NCBI GenBank assembly: GCA_013215945.1
Contig: JABSOM010000008.1
Coordinates: 1 to 64,000 of the forward strand
Reading direction: 5' to 3'
Length of the DNA stretch: 64,000 nt
Source of the DNA: Campylobacteraceae bacterium
GTDB taxonomy: Bacteria; Campylobacterota; Campylobacteria; Campylobacterales; Arcobacteraceae
Both the position numbers and the translations under genes were made by a program. The stretch's first letter is position 1. Each line of letters opens with the position of its first letter. The notes under the pieces were generated by a model that saw only the letters and a list, made by a program, of their open reading frames with translations, had not been told where the DNA came from and searched no databases. This document shows, one piece after another, positions 34,333 to 43,898 of this stretch.

Positions 34333-34637
34333 TTTATGCCCTTATACTCTCTTATTATAACATTTTACTTTTTAGAAAAAATGTTATATACTTTATTCTT
34401 CTATCTTTTTATCTATAAAAGACAATATCTATATCATACCTAATTACTATAGTATGTAAATTTAACAATTTAAATCCTCCTATTATTTTATAAAAAATAG
34501 TTTTGCGTAAAAAATAAATACCCCTTTATATGCCTCATTAAGGCGATAAAAGAAAGAAAATCTCATTATTATTTTAAATAATAGTTTTAAAGAATATTAA
34601 ATATTAGAACTTAATTATTCAATCATGATTAAAATAC
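34333..34637. other. Intergenic region between the cupin gene and metY
   Basis: AT-rich, divergent promoter region. A small hairpin GCCT-CATTA-AGGC lies near 34532-34544. No open reading frame looks real and no known riboswitch was recognised. Confidence 0.4.
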
Positions 34638-34666
34638 TTGACTTACTTTTAAAAATACTCTATACT
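34638..34666 (+). promoter_or_regulatory. Sigma-70 promoter of the metY-cys operon
   Basis: TTGACT (34638-34643), 17-base spacer, TATACT (34661-34666), 32 bases before the metY start, with AAAAAAAGGAGATAC as ribosome site. Close to consensus at both boxes. Confidence 0.7.
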
Positions 34667-34698
34667 TCTTTCATAAAATTAAAAAAAGGAGATACAAT

Positions 34699-35967
34699 AT
34701 GCAAAAAGAAACTATTGCATTACATGCTGGATATGATAAAAAAGAAGGTTATGGTTCAATGTCTGTACCTATTGCACAAACTACGGCTTATGCATTTAGA
34801 GATGCGGAACATGCGGCAAATTTATTTGCGCTAAAAGAACTAGGACCTATTTATACACGATTAAATAATCCAACTACTGATGTACTAGAGCAAAGATATG
34901 CACAACTAGAAGGTGGTGCTGGTGCTTTATGTGTTTCATCTGGTCAAAGTGCAATTTTTTATGCCATTATTAATGTGGCTGTTGCTGGTGACAATATTGT
35001 TATCTCTGATAAATTATATGGTGGTGCGGTTACTTTATTAACACATACTATTAAACGTTTTGGAATAGAAGCTCGAATTTTTAGCAGTGATGATGCAAGT
35101 GATTTAGAAGCATTAATTGATGATAAAACAAAAGCTATCTTTTTTGAATCCTTATCAAATCCTCAAATTGCTGTTGCTGATATTGAAAAGATTGTAAGTA
35201 TTGCACAAAAAAAAGGTGTTCTATCTATTTGTGATAATACCGTTGCAACGGCTGCTTTATTTAATCCTCTAGCATGGGGAGTAGATGTAGTTGTTCACTC
35301 AACGTCTAAATATACATCTGGCGCTGGAACAGTTATTGGTGGAATTATTATTGAAAGAGACAACTTAGCACAGTTTTTTAAAGACAATGCAAGCAGATAT
35401 CCTGATTTCACACAACCTGATCCTTCTTATCATGGTTTGGTTTATGTAGATGTTCCTTTACCTAACTTCACGTTAAGAGCAAGATTAGCACTTGCACGAG
35501 ATATAGGGGCCGTTCAATCTCCACATAATTCTTGGTTGTTAATTCAAAGTTTAGAAACACTTTTATTAAGAGTAGAGAAACACTCTTCAAATGCACTTGA
35601 AGTAGCACAATTTTTAGAAACACATGAAAAAGTTTTAAAAGTATCTTACCCAGGATTAAAATCAAATGCTTATCATGCGAAAGCAAACAAATACTTTAAA
35701 GATGGACAATCTTCTGGTTTGATTTCTTTTGAAGTTTCTTCTTTTGAAGAAGCAAAAAGAGTTATTGATGCAGCTAAATTGTTTTCAGTAGTAGTAAACA
35801 TTGGAGACAGTAAATCGTTAATTGTTCACCCAGCTTCAACAACTCACTCACAAATGAGTGAAGAAGAATTATTAAAAGCAGGAATCAATCCTGTAACAGT
35901 AAGACTTTCTATTGGTTTAGAAAATACTATTGATTTAATTGCTGATTTAGATCAAGCATTAAGTTAG
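34699..35967 (+). CDS. metY: O-acetylhomoserine sulfhydrylase (MetY-type)
   Basis: 422-residue PLP enzyme of the Cys/Met metabolism family. YTRLNNPTTDVLEQRYAQLEGG (about 52-73), the cofactor site SGQSAIFYA and the PLP-lysine motif VVHSTSKYTSGAGTVIGG (Lys about 208) are clear. It joins sulfide with O-acetylhomoserine (or -serine) to give homocysteine. It is the first gene of the sulfur operon; the ribosome site AAGGAG is strong. The gene assignment (metY rather than metB/metZ) rests on length and the QTTAYAFRDAEHAANLFAL start. Confidence 0.9.
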   Translation: MQKETIALHAGYDKKEGYGSMSVPIAQTTAYAFRDAEHAANLFALKELGPIYTRLNNPTTDVLEQRYAQLEGGAGALCVSSGQSAIFYAIINVAVAGDNIVISDKLYGGAVTLLTHTIKRFGIEARIFSSDDASDLEALIDDKTKAIFFESLSNPQIAVADIEKIVSIAQKKGVLSICDNTVATAALFNPLAWGVDVVVHSTSKYTSGAGTVIGGIIIERDNLAQFFKDNASRYPDFTQPDPSYHGLVYVDVPLPNFTLRARLALARDIGAVQSPHNSWLLIQSLETLLLRVEKHSSNALEVAQFLETHEKVLKVSYPGLKSNAYHAKANKYFKDGQSSGLISFEVSSFEEAKRVIDAAKLFSVVVNIGDSKSLIVHPASTTHSQMSEEELLKAGINPVTVRLSIGLENTIDLIADLDQALS

Positions 35968-35976
35968 GATTATAAG

Positions 35977-36390
35977 ATGCCATTAATTTCATCAAAAGGA
36001 GTGTATGGTTTAACCGCCATGCATGAATTGTCAAAAAATAAAAAAGATACACCTATGCAAATTAGAGAAATATCTGCAAATGCAAGTATTCCTCAAAATT
36101 ATCTTGAGCAACTTTTAAGTAAGTTACGAAGAGCAGAATTAGTAAGCTCAGTAAGAGGATCAAAAGGTGGTTATCGTTTGGCAAAAAAAGCAAATGAGAT
36201 TAAAGTATTGGATATTCTGTTAGTATTAGAAGATGATTTAAGAATAGCAGATAATAAATGCAGTAATCCCGCGCTTGATATTTTCTTTACAGAAGTAAAA
36301 GAAAAAACACAAAGCTTGTTTTCTCTGAGTTTAGATGAGTTAGATCAATATTTAGATAAATATAATGAAAATCTTCATTATTCAATATAA
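35977..36390 (+). CDS. Rrf2 family regulator (CymR/IscR-like)
   Basis: 137 residues. N-terminal winged helix: KGVYGLTAMHELSKNKKDTPMQIREISANASIPQNYLEQLLSKLRRAELVSSVRGSKGGYRLAK (described in parts: YGLTAMHELS, IPQNYLEQLLSKLRRAELVSS, RGSKGGYRLA). The single Cys in ADNKCSNPALD does not give the three-Cys cluster site of IscR, so it is more like CymR, which represses cysteine synthesis genes with CysK as partner. It sits between metY and cysK, so it probably regulates this operon. Confidence 0.88.
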   Translation: MPLISSKGVYGLTAMHELSKNKKDTPMQIREISANASIPQNYLEQLLSKLRRAELVSSVRGSKGGYRLAKKANEIKVLDILLVLEDDLRIADNKCSNPALDIFFTEVKEKTQSLFSLSLDELDQYLDKYNENLHYSI

Positions 36391-36410
36391 AAACACACAA
36401 AGGTAATAAA

Positions 36411-37340
36411 ATGAAATATGCAAATAATGTTACAGGTTTAATTGGAAATACACCTCTTGTTAAGTTACAAAAAGCAAGTACAAATGGTACAACTGTTTTA
36501 GGAAAATGTGAATTTATGAATCCTACTCATTCTGTTAAAGATAGAATTGGTTTGAATATGATTCAAACAGCTCTTGATAATGGTGATATTCAAAAAGATA
36601 CCACTATTATTGAACCAACATCTGGAAATACTGGAATCGCTTTAGCATCAGTTTGTGCTGCATTTGGTCTTAAATTAATTCTTACTATGCCTTCATCAAT
36701 GAGTATTGAGAGAAGAAAATTATTAAAAGCCTTAGGTGCTGAACTTGTATTAACTGAACCTGCAAAAGGAATGAAAGGTGCGGTTGATGCTGCTAAAGAA
36801 TTAGCAAACGAAACTCCTAACTCTTTTGTACCACAACAATTTGCAAATCCTGCAAATCCAGAAATTCATAGACTTACAACTGCAAAAGAAATTTTAGCAG
36901 ATACAGATGGGAAAATTGATATTTTAATTTCTGCTATTGGTACAGGTGGTTCTATTACAGGAATTGCGGAAGTATTAAAAGCACACAATAAAGATATTAA
37001 AATTATTGCTATTGAACCAGAAGCTTCTCCTATATTATCAGGTGGAAAACCAGGTCCTCATAAAATTCAAGGAATTGGAGCAGGTTTCATTCCAGAAGTT
37101 TTAGATACAAAAATTTATGATGAAGTAATTCAAGTTTCAAATGAAGATTCAATTTTAACTTCAAGAGCCCTAGCAAAAGAAGAAGGTTTATTAGTAGGTA
37201 TTTCTTCAGGAGCAAATGCTTTTGTTGCACAACAAGTAGCTGCAAGAAGTGAAAATGCTGGAAAAGTTATTGTAACTATTTTATGTGATACAGGTGAGCG
37301 TTACTTAACTACAGGTTTATATGATGTTGATGAGGAATAA
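36411..37340 (+). CDS. cysK: Cysteine synthase A
   Basis: 309-residue O-acetylserine sulfhydrylase. The PLP-lysine is in NPTHSVKDR (Lys about 43). TSGNTGIALASV, SSMSIERRKLL, IGTGGSITGI and VGISSGANAF are intact. It makes cysteine from O-acetylserine and sulfide and in Gram-positives also partners with CymR. Its adjacency to the Rrf2 gene is suggestive here. AAAGGTAATAAA precedes the ATG. Confidence 0.95.
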   Translation: MKYANNVTGLIGNTPLVKLQKASTNGTTVLGKCEFMNPTHSVKDRIGLNMIQTALDNGDIQKDTTIIEPTSGNTGIALASVCAAFGLKLILTMPSSMSIERRKLLKALGAELVLTEPAKGMKGAVDAAKELANETPNSFVPQQFANPANPEIHRLTTAKEILADTDGKIDILISAIGTGGSITGIAEVLKAHNKDIKIIAIEPEASPILSGGKPGPHKIQGIGAGFIPEVLDTKIYDEVIQVSNEDSILTSRALAKEEGLLVGISSGANAFVAQQVAARSENAGKVIVTILCDTGERYLTTGLYDVDEE

Positions 37341-37369
37341 TCCTTATCAACATATAAGAAGGGTAATGA

Positions 37370-37597
37370 ATGCAAGACAAAGCGTATAGATCTATAGTTA
37401 AAACTATCTCTTGGCGAACCGTAGGAACACTTGATACTGTCATCATCTCATATTTTATAACAGGGGATTTAAAAATGGCAGCATCTATTGGTTCTATTGA
37501 GCTTTTTACAAAAATGATTTTATATTATTACCATGAGAGGTTATGGAATAAAATTTCTTTTGGAAAAAAACCAACAAACAACGATTATCAGATTTAG
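37370..37597 (+). CDS. DUF2061 membrane protein
   Basis: 75 residues. The family pattern AYRSIVKTISWRTVGTLDTVIISYFITG (about 5-32) and ELFTKMILYYYHERLWNKI is complete, with two membrane helices. DUF2061 genes often lie in sulfate assimilation operons; the role is unknown but probably in sulfate or sulfite handling at the membrane. It follows cysK and ends 7 bases before the cysH start. Confidence 0.85.
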   Translation: MQDKAYRSIVKTISWRTVGTLDTVIISYFITGDLKMAASIGSIELFTKMILYYYHERLWNKISFGKKPTNNDYQI

Positions 37598-37604
37598 GAA
37601 TACT

Positions 37605-38300
37605 ATGAATATTGCACAATTAAATAAAAAATTTAGCACTTCGACTCCACAAGAAGTATTAGAATATTTTTTAAAAGAGTATGAACAAGATGCCGCTTTG
37701 TCTTCAAGTTTTGGAGCAGAAGACCAAGTACTTACCCATATGATGTTAGATATAAATAAAGAAGCCAATATCTTTACTTTAGATACAGGGCGTTTACATC
37801 CAGAGACTTATGCAGTTATGGATGCAACAAACCTAAAATATGGAACAAAAGTACATGTGTTTTTTCCAAAACACGAAGAAGTTCAAGAACTGTATTCCTC
37901 TCAAGGAATTAATGGTTTTTATGAATCCATTGAGAAAAGAAAAAGCTGCTGTTTTACAAGAAAAATTGAACCCTTACAAAGAGCACTTAAACCTCTTAAG
38001 GTTTGGATTACAGGATTAAGAGCCTCTCAAAGTGTTACTAGAGAGAGTTTAAATATTATTGAGTTTGATGAAACAAATGATGTTATAAAAGTAAATCCTT
38101 TATTATTATGGGATGAAGAACAAGTATGGAATTATATTAAAGAAAATAAAGTTCCATATAATAAATTACACGATAAAGGTTTTCCTTCTATTGGTTGTGC
38201 TCCTTGTACAAGAGCTGTAGCAAAAGGCGCAGATGTACGAAGTGGAAGATGGTGGTGGGAAAACCCCGAACACAAAGAGTGTGGTTTACATGTTAAATAA
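37605..38300 (+). CDS. cysH: Adenylyl-sulfate (APS) reductase, CysH family
   Basis: 231 residues from the ATG at 37605 (TTTAGGAATACT in front); the frame opens earlier at 37533 without a ribosome site. SSSFGAEDQVL is the nucleotide loop. Cys115-Cys116 (KSCCFTRK), Cys198 and Cys201 (GCAPC) supply the four [4Fe-4S] ligands of APS-specific reductases, and Cys226 (ECGLHV) is the catalytic thiol. It reduces APS to sulfite. The iron-sulfur ligands fit the lack of an APS kinase in this operon. Confidence 0.92.
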   Translation: MNIAQLNKKFSTSTPQEVLEYFLKEYEQDAALSSSFGAEDQVLTHMMLDINKEANIFTLDTGRLHPETYAVMDATNLKYGTKVHVFFPKHEEVQELYSSQGINGFYESIEKRKSCCFTRKIEPLQRALKPLKVWITGLRASQSVTRESLNIIEFDETNDVIKVNPLLLWDEEQVWNYIKENKVPYNKLHDKGFPSIGCAPCTRAVAKGADVRSGRWWWENPEHKECGLHVK

Positions 38301-38333
38301 AAATACTACAAGTTAAAAGTTAGGAAAATAAGA

Positions 38334-39245
38334 ATGATAAATACCGAAAGATTAACACATTTAAAACAATTAGAAGCAGAATCTTTACATATTATGAGAG
38401 AAGTAGTAGCAGAATTTGATAACCCTGCAATGCTTTACTCAGTTGGAAAAGATTCAGCAGTAATGTTGCATTTAGCTCAAAAAGCATTTTATCCTGCAAA
38501 ACTTCCTTTTCCTTTAGTGCATGTTGATACTACATGGAAATTCAAAGAAATGATTGAATTTAGAGATCAAATGCAGAAAAAACTTGGGTTTGAACTATTG
38601 GTTCATAAAAATCAAGATGGAATAGATCAAGGAATTGGCCCTTTTACTCATGGCTCTGCTGTACATACAGATATTATGAAAACAGCCGGTTTAAAACAAG
38701 CTTTAAACAAATGGAAATTTGATGCTGTTTTTGGAGGCGCTAGAAGAGACGAAGAAAAATCTCGTGCAAAAGAGAGAATTTATTCGTTCAGAGATGAAAA
38801 ACACAGATGGGATCCTAAAAACCAAAGACCTGAATTATGGAATATTTATAATTCACGTGTTAAAAAAGGGGAGTCTATTCGAGTTTTTCCATTATCTAAC
38901 TGGACAGAATTAGATATCTGGCAATATATTTACTTAGAAGGTATTCCTATTGTTCCTTTATATTTTGCAAAAAAACGTCCGGTTGTTATGCGTGATGGTG
39001 TGAAAATAATGGTTGATGATGACAGATTACCTCTAAAAGAGGGTGAAGTTCCAAAAATGGAATCGGTACGATTTAGAACACTTGGATGTTATCCTTTAAC
39101 AGGGGCTGTTGAGTCAACTGCATCAACTTTGCCAGAGATTATTCAAGAAATGTTATTAACAAAAACGAGCGAGCGCCAAGGAAGAGTTATTGATAATGAT
39201 TCTGCTGGTTCGATGGAGAAGAAAAAAATAGAGGGGTACTTTTAA
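38334..39245 (+). CDS. cysD: Sulfate adenylyltransferase small subunit
   Basis: 303-residue PP-loop ATP pyrophosphatase. [14 protein letters not shown] (about 36-49) is the PP-loop. [41 protein letters not shown]-like [24 protein letters not shown] and ERQGRVID are typical. With CysN it activates sulfate to APS. AGGAAAATAAGA precedes the ATG. It is one base from the cysN start. Confidence 0.96.
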   Translation: MINTERLTHLKQLEAESLHIMREVVAEFDNPAMLYSVGKDSAVMLHLAQKAFYPAKLPFPLVHVDTTWKFKEMIEFRDQMQKKLGFELLVHKNQDGIDQGIGPFTHGSAVHTDIMKTAGLKQALNKWKFDAVFGGARRDEEKSRAKERIYSFRDEKHRWDPKNQRPELWNIYNSRVKKGESIRVFPLSNWTELDIWQYIYLEGIPIVPLYFAKKRPVVMRDGVKIMVDDDRLPLKEGEVPKMESVRFRTLGCYPLTGAVESTASTLPEIIQEMLLTKTSERQGRVIDNDSAGSMEKKKIEGYF

Positions 39246-39246
39246 G

Positions 39247-40659
39247 ATGTCAATTCAAGAAGATAAAATAGCAAAAGATATAGAAAGTTATTTAAAAGAA
39301 CACGAAAACAAACAATTATTGAGGTTCATAACTTGTGGAAGTGTTGATGATGGAAAATCTACTTTAATTGGAAGATTATTACACGATTCAAAAATGATTT
39401 TTGAAGATCAATTAGCAGCTATTAAAAAAGATTCTATTAAATCAGGGACTACTGATGGTGAATTTGATTTGGCTTTATTGGTTGATGGTTTACAAAGCGA
39501 GCGTGAGCAAGGTATTACTATTGATGTAGCTTATAGATATTTTGCAACCGATAAAAGAAAATTTATCATAGCAGATACCCCAGGTCATGAACAATATACT
39601 AGAAATATGGCAACAGGTGCTTCAACAGCAGATCTTGCAATTATTTTAATTGATGCAAGATATGGGGTTCAAACACAAACAAGACGTCATAGTTTTATTA
39701 CTAAACTTTTAGGAATCAAACATTTAATTATTGCAATTAATAAAATGGATTTGGTTGATTTTAAAGAAGACAGATACAATGAAATTGTTGCAGATTATGA
39801 AGAGTTTGCCGATGAAATTGGATTAACTTCTGATATTACTATGATTCCATTATCTGCTTTAAACGGCGATAATGTTGTAAATGTAAGTGAAAAATCTCCT
39901 TGGTACAAGGGTGATACTTTAATGCATACGCTTGAACATTTAGAGATTTCAAGTGACAGAGATTTAACACACTTTAGAATGCCTGTTCAATATGTAAACA
40001 GACCGAATCTAAACTTTAGAGGTTTTTGTGGAACTATTGCTGCTGGTATTATTTCTGTTGGTGATGCAATTACTGTTTTACCTTCAGGAAAAAGCTCAAC
40101 AGTTAAAGAAATTGTTACTTATGATGGCAACCTTCCTTATGCTTATGCACAACAAGCTATTACGATTACATTAAACGATGAAATAGATATTTCACGTGGT
40201 GATATTTTAGTAAAAAGTGATGAACAAGCAGATATGGGAACAGACTTTGATGTTAATCTTGTTTGGATGGATGATAAACCTTTAATTAAAGGAACCTCTT
40301 ATTATATTAAAAGAGCTGCAACTGTAACAACAGGAACTATTGACTCTTTTTATCATAAAACCAATGTTAATACAATGGAGCAAGAACCATGCAATACATT
40401 AAATTTAAATGAAATAGCACATGCAAAACTATCTTTAAATCAAACCATTGCATATGATGCATACGATCATATTAAAGCAATGGGTTCTTTTGTTATTATT
40501 GATAGAATTACTAATAATACTGTAGGTGCTGGGATGATTGTTAAAAAATCAGAAGAAACTACAAAAACAAGTATTAATGAGCACTCAGAATTTGAGATTG
40601 AATTTAATGCCCTAGTTCGAAAACACTTTCCTCATTGGGAAGCTAAAGAAGTTTTATAA
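39247..40659 (+). CDS. cysN: Sulfate adenylyltransferase GTPase subunit
   Basis: 470 residues. G1 [14 protein letters not shown] (about 30-43), G3 [12 protein letters not shown] and G4 NKMDLV (about 170) are intact, followed by EF-Tu-like domains II and III. Length is that of CysN alone; there is no fused CysC kinase. It couples GTP hydrolysis to APS formation by CysD. It is the last gene of the operon, followed by a hairpin at 40677. Confidence 0.95.
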   Translation: MSIQEDKIAKDIESYLKEHENKQLLRFITCGSVDDGKSTLIGRLLHDSKMIFEDQLAAIKKDSIKSGTTDGEFDLALLVDGLQSEREQGITIDVAYRYFATDKRKFIIADTPGHEQYTRNMATGASTADLAIILIDARYGVQTQTRRHSFITKLLGIKHLIIAINKMDLVDFKEDRYNEIVADYEEFADEIGLTSDITMIPLSALNGDNVVNVSEKSPWYKGDTLMHTLEHLEISSDRDLTHFRMPVQYVNRPNLNFRGFCGTIAAGIISVGDAITVLPSGKSSTVKEIVTYDGNLPYAYAQQAITITLNDEIDISRGDILVKSDEQADMGTDFDVNLVWMDDKPLIKGTSYYIKRAATVTTGTIDSFYHKTNVNTMEQEPCNTLNLNEIAHAKLSLNQTIAYDAYDHIKAMGSFVIIDRITNNTVGAGMIVKKSEETTKTSINEHSEFEIEFNALVRKHFPHWEAKEVL

Positions 40660-40676
40660 TTTCAAAAAATAACTTT

Positions 40677-40701
40677 TTACTCTCATAACTAATGAGAGTA
40701 A
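40677..40701 (+). terminator. Hairpin ending the cys operon
   Basis: Perfect 10-bp stem TTACTCTCAT (40677-40686) and ATGAGAGTAA (40692-40701), loop AACTA. The following tail is only moderately T-rich (TAAGTCCTTAATAAT). Confidence 0.7.
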
Positions 40702-41001
40702 TAAGTCCTTAATAATAAATTCCACTCTTTTCCAATATCTATAAAAACTTTTTATTTTCTTGTATAATATAATTAAATTATCTTATCTTTATTGATTAAA
40801 TATACGGTCATGCACAATAAAATATTTAGCTTATCTTTATATTAAGAAAAAGAAATTTTTACTAAATATTATTTATTTCAAGATAAAATTATAAAGTGAA
40901 AAATTATCCAAATACTTTGACAAATAAATAGAAGTTCATAAGTTCTAGAAGAGATTTATTGTACAATGTCAAAAATACATTTCTAGAAATAAGAAGATTA
41001 A
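40702..41001. other. Intergenic region with two TTCTAGAA palindromes
   Basis: About 300 AT-rich bases without a gene. TTCTAGAA occurs at 40943-40950 and, as TTTCTAGAAA, at 40980-40989, 38 bases apart. A TACAAT (-10-like, 40962-40967) lies between them; no well-spaced -35 was found (TTGACA at 40917 is too far). The pair may be operator sites for the gene at 41002. Confidence 0.4.
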
Positions 41002-42315
41002 ATGGAAAAACTTTATCGACCCTTTATACATGAAAATACAAAAACACTTGATTTTGTAAGATACAATACTATTGGGAAACATAAAAAACTGTATTTCGAT
41101 TACACCGCTTCTGGTTTAGGTTTTAGACAAATTGAAAACAGAATGCATGATGTACTTGAAACCTATGCAAATACTCATTCAAAAGAAGCATCCATGGCTT
41201 CAAGAACCAATGATTATTATTTAGAAGCCCTAGAATCTTTGCATCGATCTCTTGGCGTATCTAAGGATTTTTCTATTATTCCAACAGGAAATGGGGCAAC
41301 AGCTGCTATTAAAAAATTTCAAGAATTACTTGGGATTTATATTCCTCCAGCAACAACAAAAAGATTTAAAATCACTGTTAATAAATCTAAACTTCCTTTG
41401 GTTCTTGTAGGACCTTATGAACATCATTCAAATGAAGTTACCTACAGAGAAGCCTTATGTGAAGTACAAAGAATACCCTTAAGTAAAGATGGTTTAATCA
41501 ACTTGGTTTTATTAGAAGATATTTTAAAAGACAATAGAAACAGAGAAATAATTGGGGCTTTTTGTACCGCTTCTAATGTAACAGGTATTATTACTCCTTA
41601 CGAAGAAATATCTAAAATTTTGAGAAGATACAAAGCCCTTGTAGTTTTTGATGCAGCTGCATCCTCTTCTTATATGAATATCCCTTGTGAACTTTATGAT
41701 GTAATGTTCTTATCTCCTCATAAATTATTAGGGGGGCCTGGTTCTTGTGGTTTGTTAATTGCGCGAAATACAATTATTGATACAGAGATTCCTCCTACTT
41801 TTGCAGGGGGAGGAACAGTTACTTATGTTAATAAAAAAAATCAATGGTTTGATCAAGATATTGTCACAAGAGAAACAGCTGGAACACCTGGGATTCTTCA
41901 ATTAATTAAAGCTTCTTTATCCTATCAACTAAGAAATGAAATTGGTTTTGATTTTATTTCTTTAAAAAAAGAAAAACTGTACTCGTATTTTATAACTGAA
42001 CTTCAAAAAATCCCTATGTGTACTATTTATGGAAACTTAGAGACTAAAAATATTGGGATTGTATCTTTTAATATAGGTATTATTGATCCTTATGAACTCT
42101 GCGATGCTTTGTCCACTCACTCAGGAGTACAAACAAGAGCAGGATGTTCTTGCGCAGGGCCTTATGGTCATGATCTGCTTGGATTAAAAGATCAAATTGA
42201 ATTAGGGGAGAGACCGGGATGGTTAAGAATATCTCTTCATTATTCGCAAAAAATAGAAGAAATTGATACCCTTCTAGCTTCACTTACAACGTGTATAAAG
42301 AATTTTAGAGAATAA
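41002..42315 (+). CDS. Class V aminotransferase, cysteine-desulfurase-like
   Basis: 437 residues. FDYTASGLGFRQIENRM (about 29-45), the substrate region PYEHHSNEVTYREA, VFDAAASSSYM, PLP-lysine SPHKLLGGPGSCG (Lys about 241) and the C-terminal QTRAGCSCAGPYGHDLLG (Cys about 376/378) are clear. The RAGC-x-C site matches SufS-like enzymes that take sulfur from cysteine, though close relatives act on other substrates. It stands alone beside the sulfur operon, with its own promoter region. No suf scaffold gene is adjacent. Confidence 0.82.
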   Translation: MEKLYRPFIHENTKTLDFVRYNTIGKHKKLYFDYTASGLGFRQIENRMHDVLETYANTHSKEASMASRTNDYYLEALESLHRSLGVSKDFSIIPTGNGATAAIKKFQELLGIYIPPATTKRFKITVNKSKLPLVLVGPYEHHSNEVTYREALCEVQRIPLSKDGLINLVLLEDILKDNRNREIIGAFCTASNVTGIITPYEEISKILRRYKALVVFDAAASSSYMNIPCELYDVMFLSPHKLLGGPGSCGLLIARNTIIDTEIPPTFAGGGTVTYVNKKNQWFDQDIVTRETAGTPGILQLIKASLSYQLRNEIGFDFISLKKEKLYSYFITELQKIPMCTIYGNLETKNIGIVSFNIGIIDPYELCDALSTHSGVQTRAGCSCAGPYGHDLLGLKDQIELGERPGWLRISLHYSQKIEEIDTLLASLTTCIKNFRE

Positions 42316-42361
42316 ATTCTTTTGTTAATCAATGATTAAAGAAGCTAGTTTATAATTACGT

Positions 42362-43480
42362 ATGCATTTTTTAATATTTATAAGCGTTTTTTTAAGCGCA
42401 CAAGCTTTATTTTCTTATTACATTCAAAAACGTTTGGTTAATAAACTAGACCTACATTCAAAATACAAAAAAATCTTTCGCTATTTTTTAATACTTAACT
42501 TTTTTTCTATAGTCTTTTATATGGGTGCAAGATATTATCCTATGATACCTAACTGGTTATACTTCATATTATCCCTAAGCATAGGTCTTACTTTTGTTCT
42601 GTTTTCTTTGACTTTTATTTATGATCTGCTTTCTTTTGCTCTTAAAAAAACACCTATGCAAACAAGCAGAAGAAACTTTTTCAAAAAATCTTTAGATGTT
42701 TCTACCATTGTTATAGGAACCACTTTGACTGCTAAATCTATGTACAATGCAAAACATTATATTGTAGAAGAAATAGATGTAAAAATTAAAGACCTAAAAA
42801 AAGAATATACAATAGTACAATTAAGTGATGTACATATTGGGGGTTTAATTGATCAAGCTTTTATTAAAACTTTGGTTAAAAAAGTCAATAGTTTAAATGC
42901 TGATATTGTTGTTATTACGGGAGATTTAGTAGATACATCCTTAAAATATGCTCAAAGTTCTTTGGATGAATTGCAATATTTAAAAAGTAAATACGGTGTA
43001 TATTTCATCTCTGGAAACCATGAGTTTTATCACAATATTGATGCTATCTTATTTTCACTTGAAAATCTAGGAATAAAAGTACTAGACAATGAACATGTTT
43101 ATATTGGAGAAAAAAATCAAGGTTTTAATCTGGCTGGAGTTCATGATGTTTATGGCTATAAATATGGAGCCTATCAACCCGATATCAAAAAAGCTCTCCA
43201 AGGGAAGAAAAACTCTCCCACTGTTCTTTTGGCACATCAACCCAGATTTATAGAAGAAGTTCCTTCAAGTGTAGATTTGGTACTCTCAGGCCATACACAT
43301 GGAGGACAAATTATACCTTTTAATTTTTTGGTTTCATTGGTGCAACCTTATGTAAGAGGTCTTCATCAACATAATCTTAGTACTCAAATTTATGTAAACA
43401 AAGGTACAGGATTTTGGGGACCTCCTATGCGTTTAGGGGCAAGCTCAGAAATCACACATTTTCATCTTAAAAAAGCCTAA
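42362..43480 (+). CDS. Membrane-anchored metallophosphoesterase
   Basis: 372 residues. About three N-terminal membrane helices (4-22, 37-56, 62-88), then a twin-arginine-like SRRNFFKKS (about 103-111) and the catalytic domain. Metal ligands are in LSDVHIGG, ITGDLVD, SGNHEFY (about 218-224) and SGHTHGGQI (about 310-318). This is the YaeI/YkuE-like group, which hydrolyses lipid-linked phosphates such as UDP-diacylglucosamine or acts on other phosphodiesters. The substrate is unknown. Start ATG follows TATAATTACGT, with no strong ribosome site. Confidence 0.85.
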   Translation: MHFLIFISVFLSAQALFSYYIQKRLVNKLDLHSKYKKIFRYFLILNFFSIVFYMGARYYPMIPNWLYFILSLSIGLTFVLFSLTFIYDLLSFALKKTPMQTSRRNFFKKSLDVSTIVIGTTLTAKSMYNAKHYIVEEIDVKIKDLKKEYTIVQLSDVHIGGLIDQAFIKTLVKKVNSLNADIVVITGDLVDTSLKYAQSSLDELQYLKSKYGVYFISGNHEFYHNIDAILFSLENLGIKVLDNEHVYIGEKNQGFNLAGVHDVYGYKYGAYQPDIKKALQGKKNSPTVLLAHQPRFIEEVPSSVDLVLSGHTHGGQIIPFNFLVSLVQPYVRGLHQHNLSTQIYVNKGTGFWGPPMRLGASSEITHFHLKKA

Positions 43481-43544
43481 GTCCTTGATTTAACTCAAGG
43501 TAAAATATCCAAAAAACTGTAATACTTAATAAAAAGAATAAAGT

Positions 43545-43898
43545 ATGGAAAACACTAAATTTGACAGTGAAATACAAACCTTAAGTAAATTTGTTCATAT
43601 GTACTGCCAAGGCAATAAACATAAAAACCGCTTTTCTAGAGAAGTGGAATTAGATTATAAAAATAAAAGCTATTTTTATAACCTTAATTTATGTGAAGAC
43701 TGTTATAAAACAATCTCTTACTCTTTTGTGAAACTTCAAAAATGCCCTCATGAGATTAAACCACGATGCAGACACTGTTCCAAACCTTGTTATAATACGC
43801 TTAAGTGGAATGAACTTAGCACTATTATGCGCTATTCTGGAATCAGACTGGGACTTACAAAATTAAAAAATAAAGTTAGGAATTTTTTTAGCTCTTAA
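43545..43898 (+). CDS. ygbA: YgbA-like protein (nitrous-oxide-stimulated promoter family)
   Basis: 117 residues with many Cys: MYCQGNKHK, LCEDCYKTISY, KCPH, RCRHCSKPCY (about 78-87). These match the PF11756-type YgbA family, induced by nitric oxide in E. coli under NsrR. The Cys/His pattern suggests zinc or iron-sulfur binding. It stands alone and its 3' end overlaps that of the convergent Ada-like gene by four bases. AAAAAGAATAAAGT precedes the ATG. Confidence 0.85.
   Translation: MENTKFDSEIQTLSKFVHMYCQGNKHKNRFSREVELDYKNKSYFYNLNLCEDCYKTISYSFVKLQKCPHEIKPRCRHCSKPCYNTLKWNELSTIMRYSGIRLGLTKLKNKVRNFFSS

Noticed and set aside
34333-34698. Possible SAM or other riboswitch before metY
   Set aside because: No multi-stem conserved core could be drawn; only a small hairpin and a plain promoter are visible.
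34625-34834. A 69-residue reading frame across the metY start
   Set aside because: It overlaps the metY promoter and coding start in another frame, and has no ribosome site or family resemblance.
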